A stretch of DNA of 10,731 nucleotides from positions 1 through 10,731 of the forward strand of contig CANTGP010000069.1 in assembly GCA_947653315.1 (NCBI GenBank), in the 5' to 3' direction. This DNA is from an uncultured Lachnospiraceae bacterium (GTDB taxonomy: Bacteria > Bacillota > Clostridia > Lachnospirales > Lachnospiraceae). Below the pieces are notes generated by a model. The model made no database searches and had not been told where the DNA came from. It was given only the letters and a program-made list of their open reading frames with translations. Below, in pieces: positions 7,500 to 10,731 of the stretch; the stretch's first letter is position 1, and the number at the start of each line of letters is the position of its first letter. Made by a program: the position numbers and the translations under genes.

Positions 7500-8864
7500 A
7501 TGACAGCTTTTACGGAATTGGAATTCCTGTTTCGTTTTTTCCCGGCATTTCTTGCCGTCTATTATATAACACCCGTAAAATATAGGAATACTGCATTGTT
7601 GGTTGGAAGCATTATTTTTTATGCCGTGGGGGAGCCGTATTTTGTCCTGCTCCTGCTGGCGGCGGTTTGGCTGAATTATGCGGTTGCGTCAAAAATCAAT
7701 TATTACAGGAATGAGCACAGGGTGAAGGAAAAATGTGTGCTTTGGCTGGGCGTGGCCATGGCTTTGGACGTGGGGCTGCTAACGGCGTTTAAGCTGTCGG
7801 GCGCCTTTTTCGGGACGTCCGTTCTTCCCTTGGGGCTGAGTTTTTATGTTTTTAAGATGATTTCCTTTCAGGCGGACGTCTGCCGGGGGGAGATTAAGGA
7901 ACTGCCGACCTTTAAGCGGACGGCGGTATATTTTACCATGTTTCCCCAGTTGGTATCGGGTCCCATTATGCGCTATAACGAAGGAAGTTTTTCGTCGGAA
8001 GGGCGGGAATATTCCTGGGAAAAACTGGAGGAGGGGCTTTGGTATTTCGTCATGGGGCTTGGAACGAAGGTGCTGCTGGCGGACCGGCTGGCGATTCTTT
8101 GGAAGGATATCAGCGTCATCGGTTATGAGAGTATTTCCACGCCGTTGGCATGGCTGGGTGCGGCAGGATTTTCCATGGAACTGTATTTTGACTTTTGGGG
8201 ATATTCCCTGATGGCGTCGGGAATCTGCGTGATGCTTGGCATGCCGTTTATCGAAAATTTCGACCATCCTTACGCGTCGAAAAGCATCGGGGAGTTTTGG
8301 CGGCGGTGGCATATGACGCTTGGGAAGTTTTTCCGCGATTACGTGTATATTCCCCTTGGGGGCAGCCGGGAAGGGGACAGCAGGACGGTGCGGAACCTGC
8401 TGGCGGTTTGGCTGCTGACGGGTTTTTGGCATGGCGGCAGCCTGAATTTCATCCTTTGGGGAATGGTGCTGTTTGTGCTGATTGTAGTGGAGAAACTTTG
8501 GCTTTCGGGGGTATTCCGTAAAGTCCCGTTTTTGGGAAGGTGCTATGTGCTTTTGCTGATTCCGGTTACATGGGTGTTTTTCGCGATTACGGATTTGGAG
8601 CAGTTAAGCATTTACCTGGGACGGATGTTTCCGTTTTTCGGGGAAGGAATTGCGGTGAATACCAATGATGTGGTGAAGTACCTGCACATGTACCGGGTAT
8701 ACCTTGCGGCGGGCGTGGTATGGTGCGTGCCCGCCGTATACCGCTTTTTTGAAAAACACAGGAAAAATCCGGTGGCGGTGGTACTGACGGTTTTGGTTTT
8801 CTGGCTGTCGGTTTACTGTGTGGTAAGCATGGGGAATAACCCGTTTGCGTATTTAAAATTTTAG
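7500..8864 (+). CDS. MBOAT-family membrane O-acyltransferase, AlgI type
   Basis: This 454-residue, multi-spanning membrane protein belongs to the MBOAT family, which passes acyl groups (often acetyl) across or within the membrane onto extracytoplasmic sugars. The N-terminus FTELEFLFRFFPAFLAVYY (4-22) matches the usual start of AlgI-like members, which favours ATG 7500; ATG 7494 or TTG 7491 would add two or three residues, and GGGAT (7486-7490) is the only nearby weak binding site. Family motifs are PQLVSGPI (149-156), FDFWGYSLMASG (230-241), FWRRWHMTLGKFFRDYVYIP (266-285) followed by LGGSR, and LLTGFWHGGSLNFILWG (305-321) with the presumed catalytic histidine H311. It ends in NPFAYLKF, similar to other AlgI proteins. 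It is expressed with the SGNH gene 50 bases downstream. DltB is less likely because no D-alanine loading genes are present. Confidence 0.9.
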   Translation: MTAFTELEFLFRFFPAFLAVYYITPVKYRNTALLVGSIIFYAVGEPYFVLLLLAAVWLNYAVASKINYYRNEHRVKEKCVLWLGVAMALDVGLLTAFKLSGAFFGTSVLPLGLSFYVFKMISFQADVCRGEIKELPTFKRTAVYFTMFPQLVSGPIMRYNEGSFSSEGREYSWEKLEEGLWYFVMGLGTKVLLADRLAILWKDISVIGYESISTPLAWLGAAGFSMELYFDFWGYSLMASGICVMLGMPFIENFDHPYASKSIGEFWRRWHMTLGKFFRDYVYIPLGGSREGDSRTVRNLLAVWLLTGFWHGGSLNFILWGMVLFVLIVVEKLWLSGVFRKVPFLGRCYVLLLIPVTWVFFAITDLEQLSIYLGRMFPFFGEGIAVNTNDVVKYLHMYRVYLAAGVVWCVPAVYRFFEKHRKNPVAVVLTVLVFWLSVYCVVSMGNNPFAYLKF

Positions 8865-8914
8865 GAATCGGGATTTTGTCGGATCATACAAAAGCAGGAT
8901 GAAGGTGGAAACGA

Positions 8915-10018
8915 ATGGATAAAGGGAAGGGAATACTGGAACGGATAAGGGAATGCCCGGTTTTTATAAAGAAATGTCTGTTTTTTATAAAAAAATGTCC
9001 GGTTTTTCTATTGCTTGTGGTGAGCGGACTGCTTTTTACGGCAGTGGGTATTGCCGGAAGGTTTTCCCTGTATGGGGGATATGAGTGGAATCCGTGGAAC
9101 AGGCCGTTTTTGGCGTTAATGATGGAAGGGCTGGACCAGGGGGTGACACCTTTGGATGTATGCGGCGCCGTTTGGCCCGTATGGAACGGGACGGATGCCG
9201 CTGCGGCGACGGCACGGGGGGAAGGACAAAGTTTGGACGGTTTTGCGGAAGCGGAGACCGTTTCGGAGGAACGTTTGGATACTGCCGGGGAGACGGTGGA
9301 GGATACGGAAACCGCGTCTGCCGCGGACGGTGCGGTACAGGGTGCGGAAGCGGTGAATCCCGAAGATGCCATTGTGGCCGGGCAGGCAGCGGAAGCGGAC
9401 GAGACGGTGACGTATGATTTTCAGGCGGTAACGGAAGATTATTTTAACGATGCGGTATTTATCGGCGATTCCAGAACCGTGGGACTGTTTGAATACGGCG
9501 GGCTGGAGGAGAGGGCGGACTTTTTTGCGAAAATATCGCTTACGATTTATGATGTATTTACCGCGCCGGTGGCGGAGGATGAGGAAACGGGTGAGAAAAT
9601 CACGGTAGAAGATGCCCTGGAAAAGAAACAGTACGGCAAAGTATACCTGATGCTTGGCATTAATGAACTCGGAACGGGAAATACCGAATATTTCATGGAC
9701 CATTATACGGCGGCGGTGGAGAAAATCAGGCAGCTCCAGCCTGATGCCGTGATTTTCGTGCAGGGAATCATGCGGGTAACGGGGGAAAAGGATGAAAGCG
9801 ACCCGATTTTCAACAATACCAATATCAATGAAAAAAATGAGGCGATTGCAACGCTGGCGGATAACCGGAATATTTTCTACATCGATGTCAACGAAGTGGT
9901 GTGCGATGAAAACGGGAACCTGGTACATGAATATACCATTGACGAAATTCATTTGAAGGCAAAGTATTATGAAATATGGAAGCAGTTTTTACTGGAGCAT
10001 GGGATTGTGAAAGGGTGA
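8915..10018 (+). CDS. Membrane-anchored SGNH/GDSL-fold protein, likely partner of the MBOAT acyltransferase
   Basis: The 367-residue protein has a short basic cytoplasmic start, one membrane segment (about 29-50), a low-complexity acidic Ala/Glu/Gly/Thr linker (about 92-168), and an extracytoplasmic SGNH domain (about 169-367). The four catalytic blocks are visible: FIGDSRTVG (182-190) with nucleophile S186, LMLGINELG (245-253) supplying G248 and N250, and DEIHLK (343-348) giving D343 and H346. SGNH proteins next to MBOAT genes, such as the AlgJ/AlgX and PatB types, transfer or remove acyl groups on sugars, so I infer glycan O-acylation or deacylation outside the membrane. ATG 8915 is preceded by AAGGTGGAA (8902-8910) with four bases between. 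Residues 14-34 are made of three copies of a seven-residue repeat. A stand-alone esterase is the main alternative. Confidence 0.82.
   Translation: MDKGKGILERIRECPVFIKKCLFFIKKCPVFLLLVVSGLLFTAVGIAGRFSLYGGYEWNPWNRPFLALMMEGLDQGVTPLDVCGAVWPVWNGTDAAAATARGEGQSLDGFAEAETVSEERLDTAGETVEDTETASAADGAVQGAEAVNPEDAIVAGQAAEADETVTYDFQAVTEDYFNDAVFIGDSRTVGLFEYGGLEERADFFAKISLTIYDVFTAPVAEDEETGEKITVEDALEKKQYGKVYLMLGINELGTGNTEYFMDHYTAAVEKIRQLQPDAVIFVQGIMRVTGEKDESDPIFNNTNINEKNEAIATLADNRNIFYIDVNEVVCDENGNLVHEYTIDEIHLKAKYYEIWKQFLLEHGIVKG
8954..9016 (+). repeat. Three in-frame copies of a 21-base tandem repeat in the SGNH gene
   Basis: Copies lie at 8954-8974, 8975-8995 and 8996-9016 and encode CPVFIKK, CLFFIKK and CPVFLLL. 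The first two differ at a few bases; the third diverges at its end, where it merges into the membrane segment. The copies place cysteines at a seven-residue spacing (C14, C21, C28). Confidence 0.7.
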
Positions 10019-10031
10019 TGCATATTTTTGG

Positions 10032-10062
10032 TAACAGGTCAGCCTGAACTGTTATTATTTTT
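10032..10062 (+). terminator. Intrinsic terminator after the MBOAT-SGNH operon
   Basis: TAACAG (10032-10037) pairs with CTGTTA (10049-10054); inside, TC and GA can pair after a G/A mismatch, leaving a five-base loop AGCCT. A T-rich tail TTATTTTT (10055-10062) follows. The whole is a near-perfect 23-base palindrome, so an operator for the downstream toxin-antitoxin genes is an alternative reading. Confidence 0.55.
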
Positions 10063-10099
10063 GAAGAAATACGGAGTATATTTTTTTGGTAAAATCGGA

Positions 10100-10105
10100 T
10101 ATAAT
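10100..10105 (+). promoter_or_regulatory. Possible -10 box of the toxin-antitoxin operon
   Basis: A perfect TATAAT lies 28 bases before the antitoxin start. At 17-base spacing the -35 position reads TATATT (10077-10082), a poor match, so the promoter would be weak or helped by a regulator. The region is AT-rich and a chance match is possible. Confidence 0.4.
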
Positions 10106-10133
10106 ATTTTATATACGAAGGGAGATGCTTGAT

Positions 10134-10298
10134 ATGGAAATTGCAGTTAAGACAATGGATGAAGTAAATGGGAAAATTGCAATGGAAACGCTATTTTCTT
10201 ATCTTGATAAAGGAATTGATGATATGGAAGCCGGTAAGATGCATACAGCAGATGAGGCGTTCCGGATTATCAGGGAAAGAATGAACAATGAATTATAA
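10134..10298 (+). CDS. Small antitoxin of a type II toxin-antitoxin pair
   Basis: I chose ATG 10134 because GAAGGGAG (10117-10124) lies nine bases upstream; ATG 10125 abuts that site, and TTG 10086 has none. The 54-residue protein is mostly helical by composition. It has an N-terminal MEIAVKTMDEVN, a middle helix-like YLDKGIDDMEAG, and a C-terminal THTADEAF-type stretch (HTADEAFRIIRERM) that resembles small antitoxins next to ParE/RelE toxins in Clostridia. It should bind and neutralise the toxin encoded next and may repress its own promoter. I see no clear ribbon-helix-helix or helix-turn-helix motif, so DNA binding is uncertain. It overlaps the toxin gene by 11 bases, the usual gene order (antitoxin first). 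The assignment relies largely on that context. Confidence 0.7.
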   Translation: MEIAVKTMDEVNGKIAMETLFSYLDKGIDDMEAGKMHTADEAFRIIRERMNNEL

Positions 10299-10626
10299 AG
10301 TGCTGATTGCAGACGAGGCAATAGCTGATATTTTTGGACTTGTGCAGTACATTTATACGGAATTGTGCAATCCGGATGCTGCTGAAAAATTATATGAGAA
10401 TCTAAAACGGGAAACAAAGAATATGGGCGATTATCCATTGAAGTATTCGGATTCCGGAATTAAGTATCGTGGATATATCATACATAAAAAGGTTTATGAG
10501 TCATATCTGATTTTTTATATCATTAGTAGCGAAAAACAGGAAGTGTATGTTTTGCGTGTTATTAAAGATCTGATGAACTGGAGAAAGATATTGAATAGGA
10601 CAAAGCGATATCATTTTTCAAGTTAA
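10288..10626 (+). CDS. ParE/RelE-superfamily toxin
   Basis: The 112-residue protein has the length and pattern of the ParE/RelE superfamily: an N-terminal strand YKVLIADEAIADI, a helix pair (about 13-46) with NPDAAEKLYENLKRE, then DYPLKYSD (53-60), a strand around YRGYIIHKKVYESYLIFYII, and the C-terminal strand EVYVLRVIKDLMNWRKIL, which fits the family's '(V)x(V)LRVxxxxxDWxxxL' ending. RelE members cleave mRNA on the ribosome and ParE members poison gyrase; the sequence does not say which applies. ATG 10288 has AGGGAAAG (10272-10279) eight bases upstream, within the antitoxin gene. The gene is intact, with TAA at 10624-10626. Its AT-rich composition differs from the neighbouring acyltransferase genes. 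Confidence 0.82.
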   Translation: MNYKVLIADEAIADIFGLVQYIYTELCNPDAAEKLYENLKRETKNMGDYPLKYSDSGIKYRGYIIHKKVYESYLIFYIISSEKQEVYVLRVIKDLMNWRKILNRTKRYHFSS

Positions 10627-10641
10627 ATGGTTGATTATCTC

Positions 10642-10663
10642 AAAAAGCCTTGATTTACAAGGC
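10642..10663 (-). terminator. Possible intrinsic terminator reading on the minus strand
   Basis: GCCTTG (10647-10652) and CAAGGC (10658-10663) form a perfect six-base stem with loop ATTTA. On the minus strand it is followed by five T (complement of 10642-10646). No minus-strand gene is visible in the window to use it, and on the plus strand no T-run follows. It may be a chance or a leftover hairpin at a recombination joint. Confidence 0.3.
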
Positions 10664-10731
10664 ATTGGGGATACATTTCCGGATAACGGTTACCTGGTCA
10701 AGTGGGCCAGACAGGGAGTGTTGATGCTCAA
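10646..10731 (+). pseudogene. ung: Uracil-DNA glycosylase remnant, N-terminal part missing
   Basis: The frame reads SLDLQGIGDTFPDNGYL followed by VKWARQGVLML to the window edge. The segment PDNGYLVKWARQGVLML matches the conserved family-1 uracil-DNA glycosylase block 'G-x-L-x-x-W-A-x-Q-G-V-L-L-L-N'. Family 1 enzymes have about 85-100 residues before this block, including the catalytic GQDPYH motif. Here the frame is closed by TGA at 10592-10594, and the bases before 10627 belong to the toxin gene, so that catalytic part is absent. The piece is therefore a 5'-deleted remnant rather than a working repair gene. How far the 3' part continues cannot be seen. The match is short, so it could also be an unrelated protein with a similar block. 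Confidence 0.55.

Noticed and set aside
7779..8432. A 217-codon open frame on the minus strand
   Set aside because: It lies fully within the MBOAT gene, whose motifs are clear, and the minus-strand product is rich in Arg, His, Pro and Gln with no recognisable motif.
9116..9952. A 278-codon open frame on the minus strand
   Set aside because: It mirrors the SGNH gene, which has all four catalytic blocks. The minus-strand translation is rich in Arg, Ile and Phe and shows no domain.
7500..10018. DltB/DltD for teichoic acid D-alanylation
   Set aside because: No D-alanine ligase or carrier protein gene is nearby, and the MBOAT start and end are AlgI-like. The SGNH domain is also preceded by a long linker.
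10022..10092. Direct repeat ATATTTTTGGTAA (10022-10034) and its longer copy at 10078-10092
   Set aside because: Both copies are mostly T-runs, so the match is weak evidence for attachment sites or target duplications.
1..10731. CRISPR array, tRNA, rRNA or transposase
   Set aside because: No regularly spaced repeats, cloverleaf-like sequence or transposase-like protein was seen on either strand.

Overview
The window looks like a surface-glycan or protein-glycosylation locus from a low-to-mid-GC Firmicute, most plausibly a Clostridia member of Lachnospiraceae type. This rests on purine-rich AGGAGG-like ribosome binding sites, TTG as well as ATG starts, a sigma-A type promoter, and the style of the encoded proteins. 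No marker gene fixes the taxon, so this is an inference.

Region A (about 1-7370, all on +) reads as one tightly packed operon: a 5'-cut class I methyltransferase; a three-part glycosyltransferase; a seven-bladed beta-propeller protein of unknown role; alpha and beta subunits of a thiamine-diphosphate E1 dehydrogenase; and an NAD(P)-dependent sugar-nucleotide epimerase/dehydratase. The genes overlap or are only a few bases apart. No E2 or E3 gene accompanies the E1 pair, so a complete 2-oxoacid dehydrogenase is not encoded here. The context suggests the pair works in sugar or glycan biosynthesis, perhaps adding a two-carbon branch, and this is the most interesting part of the window.

Region B (about 7371-10062) starts with a good promoter candidate (TTGTGA, 17 bases, TGC-TACAAT) followed at once by a hairpin. 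It then holds an AlgI-type MBOAT membrane acyltransferase and a membrane-anchored SGNH-fold protein, and ends in a likely intrinsic terminator. Such pairs typically O-acylate an extracytoplasmic glycan, which would decorate the product of region A.

Region C (about 10063-10731) is AT-rich. It holds a small antitoxin gene overlapping a ParE/RelE-family toxin gene, and at the right edge an in-frame piece of a uracil-DNA glycosylase without its N-terminal catalytic part. The hand-counted GC content (about 33% in the antitoxin gene against 67% in a sampled line of the SGNH gene) and the broken ung-like piece suggest a recombination boundary here.

No gene-free stretch exceeds 300 bases; the longest gaps are 7371-7499 and 10019-10133. 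I saw no tRNA, rRNA, CRISPR array or transposase.
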